A stretch of 35,231 nucleotides of DNA, from the NCBI GenBank assembly GCA_001770175.1, contig MEQK01000025.1, positions 1,660-36,890 of the forward strand, in the 5' to 3' direction. Of this stretch, positions 15,375 to 23,993 are shown in pieces. The notes under the pieces are model-generated. The model saw nothing but the letters and a program-made list of their open reading frames with translations. It had not been told where the DNA came from and did no database searches. The stretch's first letter is position 1, and each line of letters begins with the position of its first letter. The DNA is from Bdellovibrionales bacterium RIFOXYD1_FULL_55_31. Its GTDB lineage: Bacteria; Bdellovibrionota; UBA1018. Made by a program: the position numbers and the translations under genes.

Positions 15375-15394
15375 TCGCGATAGTAAGGAAGAGT

Positions 15395-17647
15395 ATGAAA
15401 AGACGGATCACTATCCTGTTTACTATCCCTCTCCTTCTCGGCGGACTTCTCGCGAGCCAGGGATTCGCCGCTGATCGCGCTTGTCCATACATGGCGAATG
15501 ACAGCAAGGTTCTCGCGCTTGCTGAATCGACCGAGGGTCTCCTCAAGGGCCTGCAAGACGCGAAAGAAAAATGCGGTCAGGGTTTCGTTGACGCCGTAAA
15601 GAGCATCAACTCACTTCCGGAGCTGTTGAAGAAAACCGACGACCCGGCTCTCAAGGAGAAAATTGAACGCGACGTGGTGGTCCGGGAAATCGCGAAGTGT
15701 CTGGCTGATCCGGCGTATGGCTCGAGGCCGTATCAGAATCACGGGAGTTATCTCGATTATCTGACGATGAGAAAAATTGACCTCGATCTCTCGATTTCAA
15801 TCGCCGAAGCGCACGCCAGACCCGACGATCGGGAATCAAGCAAGAAGCAGGCGATCGCTCTTACTTCCAATCTTCTCGGCGCCTTGAGCCAGGCTTCCCA
15901 AAACAGCAAGTGCAGGGATCATCTTTCGAATCATTATTTCGGCCAAATGACCGAAGTCGGGCTTGGGGTTCTCGCGACGACCAGCCCGCTCTTGTTTGCC
16001 GCGGCGCCGGCCGCGGCAGTCGGAATCGCGGCAGGACTGCTTGCTGATCTCGTGAACCTCATCAATTCGATTCCTCCCAGAGCTTTGAGGGACTTTGAAA
16101 AGACGAAGCAGACCCTCGAGATGGCGTGCGTTTACCACGCGATTATGACGACCAGTTGCGAGATGAAAGAGAGTTCCCTGACGCCCGAGTCTTATACGAA
16201 GGCGCGACGGAATCTCCGGGATATGGCTTCATGTATCGGAAGTTCAAAACTCTATAACGAATATCTTAATTCCGAAAAACTCAATACCGAATACAATCAG
16301 ATCCTTTTCGCGATCGGAACCATGGACCCCTCCCTCATGCTGCCAAGCGGAATCGAATCGGGCCCAGGCGGTGACCTTTCAAATCGCGTGGATCGGCTTC
16401 GGGGCAACAGCTCAGGCGGCGAAAGAGAAATTCTTCAGCGGCTGTCCGCGTCCTACGCTTTTCTCAAAGAGGTGCTGATTGACAAGCCGGCGACCTATGA
16501 CAAAGCCGAAAGCAATGTTCAGCAGAAAATCACAGCGCTTGCCCATGAGTATAATTCAGTCGCGAACAACTACCTGAGGGCGATTGGCCAAGCGGTTCCG
16601 ACCCAGCCTCCCGGGGGTGGGCAGGAGATCCCGCCGCTTCAGCTCTTCAAGGACCATAATGCGAATTTTAAGGTCATTATTGATAAAAAGCTCAACGAAG
16701 CGGTGAGCGGAGGAGCGGGCGGTAATCTCCGCGCATTGGAGGGACCCGCGCAAATTCATGGACGCGTCGATCTCGTCAGATTGCTGGACAAGGTCGGCTA
16801 TACGAAAAAGTTCTTTTCGCGAATCAGAGCGATGAAGCCGGAGCAATTGGGCACCAGCGCCGCGGATTTCAATAATCTCCAGCGTTTGATTGCCAGGTCC
16901 GAAGCGGTTCTGGACGAAATGGTCGATTGGGCACGGATCAATCCCAGGGATTTCGCCAACGACGAGGATTACAAGGACAGTATCAAGACGAAAACGAAGC
17001 GGATCAGCGATATGATCCGCGCGCAAACGACGACCAATACCGACATCGGCATTCAAACGACGCTGAATGAAATCCTGCGGGAACCGTTCACGAAAATATA
17101 TTCCATGATGACGGCTCGTACCGCTCATAACGCGGGCGCGGTGGCGCTCTCGGACAAGGCGGGCGATGATTTGTTCGCGGATCCGTTTAAGCCGGCGTAC
17201 GAGGTGACCCCGTTCGAACGTTTCTCTGTCCTAAAGGATATGGCCAATAAGCTCAGTGATGGCCTTTATGAAACCAAGGACCGCTTCCTGCTGAATAAGA
17301 CGCGCAAGCTGTTTGAAAATTCGGATCTGAAGAAGAATTTCAAGGATGGGCTTCGCAAGATGATCAAGGATATGGAATCTGATCCTGATCCGGGCGTGAC
17401 TCGCGATATGGTCATTGAATTATGCGGTCTCGCGATCAGTTTGCCGGATCGCGACGGCGCTTGGCATGCCATCGAAGAATGCGAGAACCTGATGCCCAGA
17501 CGTATGCTGAAGTACTTCCGAGCGCAAAAAACACCCGGCAACGATTGTTCTTACGTCAGGTATTTCAAGGAGAAGACGCTCGAGGACAGCAACAAATTTG
17601 GACGGCCGCTTTCGCTCCCAGTTTCCAGTTCCGCAGGAGAATGGTGA
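15395..17647 (+). CDS. Large exported helical protein, unrecognised
   Basis: A 750-residue protein whose ATG at 15395 follows AAGGAAG; upstream in-frame starts are less likely. It has a standard signal peptide (MKRRITILFTIPLLLGGLLASQGFAAD, cleavage after FAA expected). The mature part is rich in helix-forming residues, contains one hydrophobic stretch around 215-240 (LFAAAPAAAVGIAAGLLADL) and many scattered Cys. I do not recognise a domain. It ends with TGA overlapping the ATG of the Cys-rich protein gene (TGATG), so the two are translationally coupled and may act together in the periplasm or outside the cell. Confidence 0.85.
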   Translation: MKRRITILFTIPLLLGGLLASQGFAADRACPYMANDSKVLALAESTEGLLKGLQDAKEKCGQGFVDAVKSINSLPELLKKTDDPALKEKIERDVVVREIAKCLADPAYGSRPYQNHGSYLDYLTMRKIDLDLSISIAEAHARPDDRESSKKQAIALTSNLLGALSQASQNSKCRDHLSNHYFGQMTEVGLGVLATTSPLLFAAAPAAAVGIAAGLLADLVNLINSIPPRALRDFEKTKQTLEMACVYHAIMTTSCEMKESSLTPESYTKARRNLRDMASCIGSSKLYNEYLNSEKLNTEYNQILFAIGTMDPSLMLPSGIESGPGGDLSNRVDRLRGNSSGGEREILQRLSASYAFLKEVLIDKPATYDKAESNVQQKITALAHEYNSVANNYLRAIGQAVPTQPPGGGQEIPPLQLFKDHNANFKVIIDKKLNEAVSGGAGGNLRALEGPAQIHGRVDLVRLLDKVGYTKKFFSRIRAMKPEQLGTSAADFNNLQRLIARSEAVLDEMVDWARINPRDFANDEDYKDSIKTKTKRISDMIRAQTTTNTDIGIQTTLNEILREPFTKIYSMMTARTAHNAGAVALSDKAGDDLFADPFKPAYEVTPFERFSVLKDMANKLSDGLYETKDRFLLNKTRKLFENSDLKKNFKDGLRKMIKDMESDPDPGVTRDMVIELCGLAISLPDRDGAWHAIEECENLMPRRMLKYFRAQKTPGNDCSYVRYFKEKTLEDSNKFGRPLSLPVSSSAGEW

Positions 17648-18474
17648 TGCTGCCCTTCAACGGAAGTTTCGGCGTGCTCGGGCGCGTGTTCGGGATGGTT
17701 GCCATTTTGGCCGGGGTGGCGGGCCTTTTTGTTTCCGAACCCAGACGTGATTCGAATCGGGCAGCTCGTCGTCCCGCCGAGTCGCAGCTCTTTCAGCCCT
17801 GTCGTGATTCGGCTGATTGCGCGGGTGATCTGCTTTGCCGCCGGGGTTGGTGTCTCAGTCCCGATATGAAGCTCGGTGAGGCCGGGGATTCCTGCTGGAG
17901 CGGGCTGACGGATTGCCGTTCGGGCGAGTGCGAGGCAACGGTATGCCGCCCGACAATGGCAGTTCCGGCAAACAACGGCTATTTTTGCGAGAATGCGTCC
18001 CAATGCCGAAGCGGGGTCTGTGGCTCTGAATTTTTCTGCAAGGCTTCGATGTCGTTCAAAGGCTTCGCGGGCGCACCCTGTGGTAACGGTTCAGACTGCT
18101 TTTCGGGAACCTGTCGGCCGAGTACGCGCGCTTGTGATTATGGTCCCGGAGCGATGGCGTGCGCCCCGCTCGCGACTCCCTGTGAATCCTGGGAGGCCTT
18201 TAAGTGCTGCTCGGGCATTTGCAGTTACGGAGTTTGTGCGCCAAGATCCGATTCCCGATGCTCTTATCAGGGGGCCTGCGCGCAAGCCGTCGGGAAGACC
18301 TGCGCCGGTCCCGGGCAGTCCTGCCAATTCGACCCGCAGTGCTGTTCCCTTCGATGCGTGAGGGGGCAGTGTCTGCAGAACCCGAACGCCGTCGTGCAGC
18401 CTTGTCTCCAGGATAATGACTGCTTTTCTGGGCGCTGTTCTCCCAAACAGCGCGTTTGCGCGCCGGGGTATTAA
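17647..18474 (+). CDS. Exported or anchored Cys-rich protein of about seven modules
   Basis: A 275-residue protein with one hydrophobic segment at ~7-28 (signal peptide or anchor), then about seven short Cys-rich modules of the form C-x5-C-x(4-7)-C-x(4-6)-C, for example CRDSADCAGDLLCRRGWC, CENASQCRSGVC and CLQDNDCFSGRC. Two modules carry adjacent Cys pairs (KCCSG, QCCSL), as in knottin-like disulfide folds. Similar Cys-rich repeat proteins are common among secreted proteins of myxobacteria and other delta-type bacteria. The preferred start (ATG 17647) follows AGGAG by 7 bases and overlaps the preceding stop; an ATG at 17641 is too near the binding site. A disulfide-stabilised, extracytoplasmic adhesive or structural role is plausible but unproven. 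Confidence 0.85.
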   Translation: MLPFNGSFGVLGRVFGMVAILAGVAGLFVSEPRRDSNRAARRPAESQLFQPCRDSADCAGDLLCRRGWCLSPDMKLGEAGDSCWSGLTDCRSGECEATVCRPTMAVPANNGYFCENASQCRSGVCGSEFFCKASMSFKGFAGAPCGNGSDCFSGTCRPSTRACDYGPGAMACAPLATPCESWEAFKCCSGICSYGVCAPRSDSRCSYQGACAQAVGKTCAGPGQSCQFDPQCCSLRCVRGQCLQNPNAVVQPCLQDNDCFSGRCSPKQRVCAPGY

Positions 18475-18480
18475 GCTGCT

Positions 18481-18965
18481 TCAGAGCGGCTTCTCGAATT
18501 CCTGTTCAAGAGCCTTCATAAGTCTACGGTTGAGTTCAGCGAGCGAGAGAGCCGGTGGGGCGATATCGCGCGCTTTGAGTTCGCTCACGATCGCATCGAA
18601 AACGTGGCTGAGAAGCTCCGGTTTATCCGCGAGCTTCGGATGCGAAAGATATCGATTCCAGACCTCATGCCGCGTCGGTCCCAGCAGGACGTGAGGTTCT
18701 TCGTAATCCCAGCCGTCCAAAACGTGGCGAACCGAGAAGTCTCGAGATCTGAGAGCGATTTTGCTTGGGTCATTCTTTGTGCCCGGGAAGTCGAGAACCC
18801 GCCCCCCTCTTTGAGAATGGTGATCGGGATCCCGTCGATACGCTGATCCTGTAAATTCTTGATTGCCGCGGCGAGCCACCGCCGTAGGCTCGGGCACTTG
18901 GGTTCGGCAGAGCCACTGGTCGTCGCCAGGGCACTGAAAACAATGGCAAAAACGAGGGTGCTCAA
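18481..18965 (-). pseudogene. Small exported protein gene broken by a one-base frameshift
   Basis: The start (ATG 18965) encodes a signal peptide (STLVFAIVFSALATTSGSAE) and continues for ~55 residues to ILKEGG. The rest of the coding sequence lies in another frame, from RVLDFPGTK to the stop at 18481. The switch falls in a run of six G's on the minus strand (18807-18802): one extra G restores a single ~161-residue protein. Both halves have coding-like composition and the C-terminal half is devoid of stops. Causes may be a sequencing error in the run, a real mutation, or -1 ribosomal slippage; the site reads G-GGG-GGC in the upstream frame, which fits the slippery pattern X-XXY-YYZ. The family is not recognised. 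Confidence 0.75.
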
Positions 18966-19046
18966 CGGCCTGTGGTGATCATCGTTTTTGCACCGCTTAC
19001 ATCAGCTTACTCCTTGCATGTCGTCTTTGTGGAGCGCTGAGCGTCC

Positions 19047-20873
19047 ATGAACGAAGTTGATCGAAAATCGCTGAATCGGTACCTGGTCGCTGTCGCGCTG
19101 ATTGGCGTTGCCATCATCGCTCAGCTATTTACGAGGATCTTCATTGAGCACGCAATATTCGTGCTGCTCTATCCTGCGGTGTTCCTTGTGGCTTGGCTCG
19201 CTGGGTTCGGTCCAGCGCTTTTGGCGATCAGTATTGCCGCTACGTTTGTCGGATTCGAATTCTTGAAACCCACTGCTATTTCGGATTTCGTTCGCATCCT
19301 GATCTTCATTGGCGCTAGCGTCTTCGTTTCGTGGGTTGTCGCGCGTGGAAAACGGGTCGAGATTGCGACGAGATCCGCGATTCGTGAAGGCGAGGAGCGC
19401 TTGAAGCGAGCGCAGGAAATCGCTCATCTTGGCAGTTGGGAACTCGATCTAAAGACAAATCACCTGACGTGGTCTGACGAGGTCTATCGGATCTTCGGCC
19501 TGAAACCGCAAGAATTCGCCGCGACCTACGAAGCATTTTTGGAAGCCGTCCATCCAGAGGATCGCGCGTCAGTGGACGGGGTATATTCGGGATCTCTCCG
19601 CGAGGGCAGGGACAGTTACGAAATTGAACATCGGGTAGTTCGGAAATCCACCGGAGAGGTTAGATTCGTTCACGAAAAATGTTATCACATTCGGGATGCG
19701 GCGGGTCGCGTCGGTAGATCTCAAGGCATGGTGCATGACATTACGGAGCGAAAGCAGGCAGAGGAGCGTTTTCATACTCTTGCCGACAACATCTCGCAGC
19801 TCGCTTGGATGGCGAGACCTGATGGTTGGATCTTTTGGTACAACAAGCGTTGGTTCGAATACACGGGCACGACTCTCGAAGAAATGCAGGGTTGGGGCTG
19901 GCAAAAAGTCCATCATCCTCAACACGTCAAGAGAGTAGTCGAGAAGATCTCCCATTCTTTCAAAACCGGTGAGCCCTGGGAGGATACTTTTCCCATACGC
20001 CGAAGAGACGGAACTTATAGCTGGTTTTTGTCCAGCGCAATCCCGATTCGCGATGATGCCGGAAACGTGACAAGGTGGTTTGGGACGAATACGGATATCG
20101 AGAAGCAGAAAGAGGCGGAAGAAAACCTCGCAAAAGCCATTCAAGCTCGAGATGAAATGATTTCGGTGCTCAGTCACGACCTCAAAACACCTTTGGCTGC
20201 GATCGATCTAAACGCGGATTTGCTCTTGCGAAAATTGCCGTCCAGCGTGCAAAACGACAGTGTCGTTAAAAAGACCGTGGCGGCGATCAAACAATCAACT
20301 CACCGTACTCGCGCTCTGATTTCCGACCTTCTGGACATCAGTAGAATTGAATCGGGACGCCTTGCCCTCCAGCCGCGCGAATGTGACGTGAAAAGCGTCG
20401 TCAGAGAAGCCTTAGGAGATCTGCGCCTGATTTCCGAGGCAAGAGGGATCCGGCTACACGAGAGGCTGTCGTGTCCGAATGAAAGTATTGTTTGTGATAT
20501 TAATCGGATCTCACAGGTGTTTTCGAATCTGGTCGGCAACGCGATCAAGTTCGTGCCCGAAAAAAATGGCGTAATTGAAGTCGGATGCAGCAGCTTGGGT
20601 GACGAGGTCACGTTCTATGTGAAAGACAACGGTCCCGGTGTTGATCAAAATGCGCTTCCACATATTTTTGACCGGTTCTGGCAGGCACGGCAGGCACACA
20701 GGGCCGGTGCCGGACTCGGCCTCGCCATCGCGCATGGGATTGTTTCCGCGCATTATGGCAGGACATGGGTCGAAAGCAATCCCGGGAAAGGCGCCACTTT
20801 CTATTTTGTGCTCCCTACGGCCTCCAGTGCTGCCGCCAGGCGGCTTCTCGAAAGCGCGAAAATAGTGGCATAA
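19047..20873 (+). CDS. Membrane histidine kinase with two PAS domains
   Basis: A 608-residue sensor kinase. Residues ~12-100 hold about four closely spaced membrane segments in the style of the DUF4118 (KdpD-type) module. Two PAS/PAC domains follow (~125-235 and ~240-365; note LGSWELDLKTNHLTWSDEVYRIFG and GWIFWYNKRWFEYTG, with DITERKQ at the PAC end). The HisKA box SVLSHDLKTPLAAI places the phosphorylated His at about 376; the ATPase has NLVGNAIKF (N box, ~493), DNGPG and GAGLGLAI. All key residues are present. No response regulator overlaps it, but the receiver/HD-GYP gene starts 67 bases downstream and is the obvious candidate partner. The signal sensed is unknown. Confidence 0.94.
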   Translation: MNEVDRKSLNRYLVAVALIGVAIIAQLFTRIFIEHAIFVLLYPAVFLVAWLAGFGPALLAISIAATFVGFEFLKPTAISDFVRILIFIGASVFVSWVVARGKRVEIATRSAIREGEERLKRAQEIAHLGSWELDLKTNHLTWSDEVYRIFGLKPQEFAATYEAFLEAVHPEDRASVDGVYSGSLREGRDSYEIEHRVVRKSTGEVRFVHEKCYHIRDAAGRVGRSQGMVHDITERKQAEERFHTLADNISQLAWMARPDGWIFWYNKRWFEYTGTTLEEMQGWGWQKVHHPQHVKRVVEKISHSFKTGEPWEDTFPIRRRDGTYSWFLSSAIPIRDDAGNVTRWFGTNTDIEKQKEAEENLAKAIQARDEMISVLSHDLKTPLAAIDLNADLLLRKLPSSVQNDSVVKKTVAAIKQSTHRTRALISDLLDISRIESGRLALQPRECDVKSVVREALGDLRLISEARGIRLHERLSCPNESIVCDINRISQVFSNLVGNAIKFVPEKNGVIEVGCSSLGDEVTFYVKDNGPGVDQNALPHIFDRFWQARQAHRAGAGLGLAIAHGIVSAHYGRTWVESNPGKGATFYFVLPTASSAAARRLLESAKIVA

Positions 20874-20940
20874 TGTTCATGGCCCTTGTCGGTAATTGAG
20901 GTATTGTTAATCGAAACGGCAAGAATAGGAGATAGGCCGG

Positions 20941-22269
20941 ATGGCACGCATTCTTTTGGTCGAGGATGAGGAATTCTTTCGGCTGGTACTCAGTCAGGTT
21001 CTTGAAAACCTGGGCCATAGTGTTGACTGCGCGACAAATGGAAGGGAAGCCGAGTATATTTTCGGCTTACGTGAATTTGACCTGGTCATTTCGGACGTCC
21101 GGATGCCGACGATGGACGGAGTAGCACTGCTCCGGTCGATCAAGGCAAAAAAAAGTACCCCGTTTATCCTGATGACCGGGTTTGCGGAAATCCTAGAAAC
21201 ACATACGGCCGCAGAACTCGGCGCTGATGGATTCCTGGCAAAGCCCTTCAGTCAGGACGCGATCAAAGAAACCATAGACGCTTGCTTGGCACCACCCCCC
21301 ATCGAGCTTCTTGAGGCTGATCTCGATGATCGGTTTCATAAGATATCGATGTCCGATTTCGTTTCCGGAAAGCTGATTCCTTTCGGAATTTACATCCGCT
21401 TGTCGTCCCGTCGTTATGTGAAAATAGCGACGCAAGGTGAAGACATTGCCCTGGACCGGATCAGAGCATACCAAGAAAAGGGAGTCAGATATCTCTACCT
21501 CGAAAAGGGTGATTTTCTGAAGTATATCGGGCTCAATCTCCGGATCGTGAAGGCCCTCCCCAAATTCGATGGAATCTCGAAGGAGAAGAAACTCAGCTTC
21601 ATCCGGCATACCGGTGAGGTATTGCTGGAACAGGTATTTAAAGATGGCATAAACCGAGAGGCGTTTGAAAACGCGCAAGAGTACGTCGAGGGCGCTGTTT
21701 CCCTGTCCTTGGAATATGCTGGCGCGCAGGACTTAATTACCGTTCTCAATTCACGTGCTGATCAATTGTACGCTCACAGTTTGGGAGTGGCGCTCTACGG
21801 AGTCATGATCGCGCGTCACCTGGACTGGAACTCATCCCAGACATTGTATAAAGTTTCATTGGGCGGGCTGTTCCACGATATCGGCATGAAAGAAATCGAT
21901 CCCAGCATCTTTCAAAAACCGCGGATATCCCTGACCCAAGAAGAGGTATCTTTGTTCGAGAGCCATCCCCGACGAGGGTACGAGCTGCTCAGTCAGCTCG
22001 CATTCATACCTGAAGAAGTACAGCTGATCGCTTATCAGCATCATGAAGACATGATTGGACAGGGATATCCGCTCCGCCTGCAGAAAACGAAAATCTTTCC
22101 TCTCGCGCGGGTGATTGCCGTTGCGGATCGTTATTGCTTGCTGGCTCTGAAGAATCCGCAATCCCCCGCCGGAATGGATTCCAAAGAGGCGATTTTGGAA
22201 CTCGAGAGGCATTACAAAGATACGCTGGACTCTGAATGCTTGGCTGCCCTGAAACGAGCTCTTCAATGA
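20941..22269 (+). CDS. Receiver + HD-GYP protein (c-di-GMP phosphodiesterase)
   Basis: A 442-residue response regulator. Residues 1-120 form a receiver with Asp52 as phospho-acceptor (LVISDVRMP) and FLAKPF. A middle region of ~130 residues follows. The HD-GYP domain starts near 275: HSLGVALYG (His279), HDIGMKEI (His312, Asp313), HHEDMIGQGYP (His367-368, GYP ~376). Most metal-binding residues are present, so it probably hydrolyses c-di-GMP, though the usual HHExxDGxGYP motif has D replaced by I. A GGAGATAGG region precedes the ATG. Its stop overlaps the start of the next kinase gene (ATGA), and the two PilZ genes upstream would respond to the same nucleotide. Confidence 0.93.
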   Translation: MARILLVEDEEFFRLVLSQVLENLGHSVDCATNGREAEYIFGLREFDLVISDVRMPTMDGVALLRSIKAKKSTPFILMTGFAEILETHTAAELGADGFLAKPFSQDAIKETIDACLAPPPIELLEADLDDRFHKISMSDFVSGKLIPFGIYIRLSSRRYVKIATQGEDIALDRIRAYQEKGVRYLYLEKGDFLKYIGLNLRIVKALPKFDGISKEKKLSFIRHTGEVLLEQVFKDGINREAFENAQEYVEGAVSLSLEYAGAQDLITVLNSRADQLYAHSLGVALYGVMIARHLDWNSSQTLYKVSLGGLFHDIGMKEIDPSIFQKPRISLTQEEVSLFESHPRRGYELLSQLAFIPEEVQLIAYQHHEDMIGQGYPLRLQKTKIFPLARVIAVADRYCLLALKNPQSPAGMDSKEAILELERHYKDTLDSECLAALKRALQ

Positions 22270-23966
22270 TTCCGCTTAAAATCAATGCGGCCAAAGCACT
22301 CCATTGGATCTACGGAAGTCCTTGGAGAATATTTCTGACGTTGTGGTGGTTGATCTTTCTCACTGAGTTTCTCATCATGTTGGCTCTTTCGAGCGCCCAT
22401 TTTGAAGGAACTCCGATTATCCTCGCCCTGCTCGATTCAGCTCTTCTCGGCCTTGTGGTGTCCATTTTTCTCTGGATCCTGATCGTTAAGCCCTTAAGCG
22501 GGGAGACGGCCAAATTTCGTGAGCTTGCCGTCAATATCATCAACGAGACCCGCGATGGGGTCATCGTAGTCGGAGAGGATCAGACCGTTCTTATGGCGAA
22601 TACCGCCGCGTCTCGGATTTTCGGCGTTAAGGAAGACCAGCTCCGAAACCTCGCGATTGCGGAGATCTTGCCACTGTTCCCGGTCTGTACGGAGAGTGGA
22701 TCGCTGGCGTGGTCGCAGAAATTGCCGGCTGATGTGTTCGTTGATATCGAATGCCACAAAGTCTCTTTCGGCACCAAATGGTTTTGGGCAGTCTTCATCA
22801 GGGATGTGACTGAAGCCAAGCGGGAGCAGCTTACGAAGGAGACGGAAAAGGAGAAGCATGCCGCGGCGCAGAGGTTGATGATTCTCGGAGAGATGGCCGG
22901 AGCCATTGCGCACGAGCTTTCCACCCCGCTGGCAGCGATGCAGCTTCAACTCGAACTGCTCAAAAGGGAGATAGAAGGGAAAAGCCCAAATAATGGAACC
23001 ATGAGTGGCATGATCAACGCTGTATTCGCGACTTATAAAAGACTGGTACGGATCATCCAGGGTGTGAAGACCGTAATTCGCGGCGGTCACGCACACGCGG
23101 TGAGCTTTGTGGATATGCAGAAGGTGTTGGATGGGGCGCTCGCAGTTTACAAGGATTTGAGCGGCAGGCGTGCAGGCTTCTTGAATTGCGAACTCCTGGT
23201 TGAACGTACGGATGAAAAGCTCATGATTTTTTGCGACGAAGTTCAGATCAACCAGGTAATTCTCAACTTGTTCAATAATGCGCTCGATGCCTTAGAGAAC
23301 CTTGAAAGGCGCTGGATCAAAGTCGAACTTAAGGGAATGGATGAGTGGGTGGAACTAGCAGTGTCGGATAGCGGACGCATTTCTGAGGATGTAAGGTCGA
23401 AGCTTTTTGAAATGCTGTTTACGACGAAGCCACCCGAAAAAGGAACGGGGCTGGGATTGAATCTCTCTCGAAAAATCATCACAGCTCACGGCGGAACCAT
23501 CAATCTTGACGAACGGTCCGAGAATACGCGCTTTGTGGTGCGTTTACCGCGGCGAGTACCCGCTTCTTCATCATTGCCACCGGAGCACGCCGAAGGCAGG
23601 GGGGGGGATCAGGCGCGAATCGAGGAGTGGCTTGCGGGGCACCGGCGGTGGCGCACGGAATTCGTCGATTCGATCGAGCGCGGAGGCGAAATTTCTGACG
23701 AAAAAATTCGAAAGATCGGACTCCCTGAACAGTGTGAGCTCGGTCAATGGATCAAAGAAGCGCGTCCCAGGATGGCTGGCGACGAGGTTTTTACGGAGCT
23801 GGATGGACTTCACAGGAAGCTTCACGTTTTGGCTGTTGAAATCGCGCAGGCGATCAAGAAGGGTAATCGAAGCGAGGCCATCCGGATGATTTCCGGAACA
23901 GCCGAATTCACGGTTCTCACTCTTTCCATTACGCAGCTGATCGAGCGGTTGAGAAAGCGGATATGA
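22266..23966 (+). CDS. Membrane histidine kinase with C-terminal CZB zinc-sensing domain
   Basis: A 566-residue kinase: two membrane segments (~18-42 and 52-74), a PAS domain (~85-190), HisKA with IAHELSTPLAAMQ (His ~216), ATPase with NLFNNALDAL (N box) and GTGLGLNLS. The G1 box is slightly altered (DSGRIS for DxGxGI). After a short linker holding a run of nine G's (23599-23607), a CZB (chemoreceptor zinc-binding) domain spans ~450-566 with the expected His (GHRRW, ~459), Cys (QCELGQW, ~490) and His-x3-His (LHRKLH, ~516/520). CZB normally sits on chemoreceptors or diguanylate cyclases and senses zinc or hypochlorous acid, so its fusion to a kinase is unusual. It overlaps the receiver/HD-GYP gene by 4 bases and is presumably its cognate kinase. 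Confidence 0.93.
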   Translation: MIPLKINAAKALHWIYGSPWRIFLTLWWLIFLTEFLIMLALSSAHFEGTPIILALLDSALLGLVVSIFLWILIVKPLSGETAKFRELAVNIINETRDGVIVVGEDQTVLMANTAASRIFGVKEDQLRNLAIAEILPLFPVCTESGSLAWSQKLPADVFVDIECHKVSFGTKWFWAVFIRDVTEAKREQLTKETEKEKHAAAQRLMILGEMAGAIAHELSTPLAAMQLQLELLKREIEGKSPNNGTMSGMINAVFATYKRLVRIIQGVKTVIRGGHAHAVSFVDMQKVLDGALAVYKDLSGRRAGFLNCELLVERTDEKLMIFCDEVQINQVILNLFNNALDALENLERRWIKVELKGMDEWVELAVSDSGRISEDVRSKLFEMLFTTKPPEKGTGLGLNLSRKIITAHGGTINLDERSENTRFVVRLPRRVPASSSLPPEHAEGRGGDQARIEEWLAGHRRWRTEFVDSIERGGEISDEKIRKIGLPEQCELGQWIKEARPRMAGDEVFTELDGLHRKLHVLAVEIAQAIKKGNRSEAIRMISGTAEFTVLTLSITQLIERLRKRI

Positions 23967-23993
23967 AAAGAAACGTCCGCGGCAGCGTCGCTA

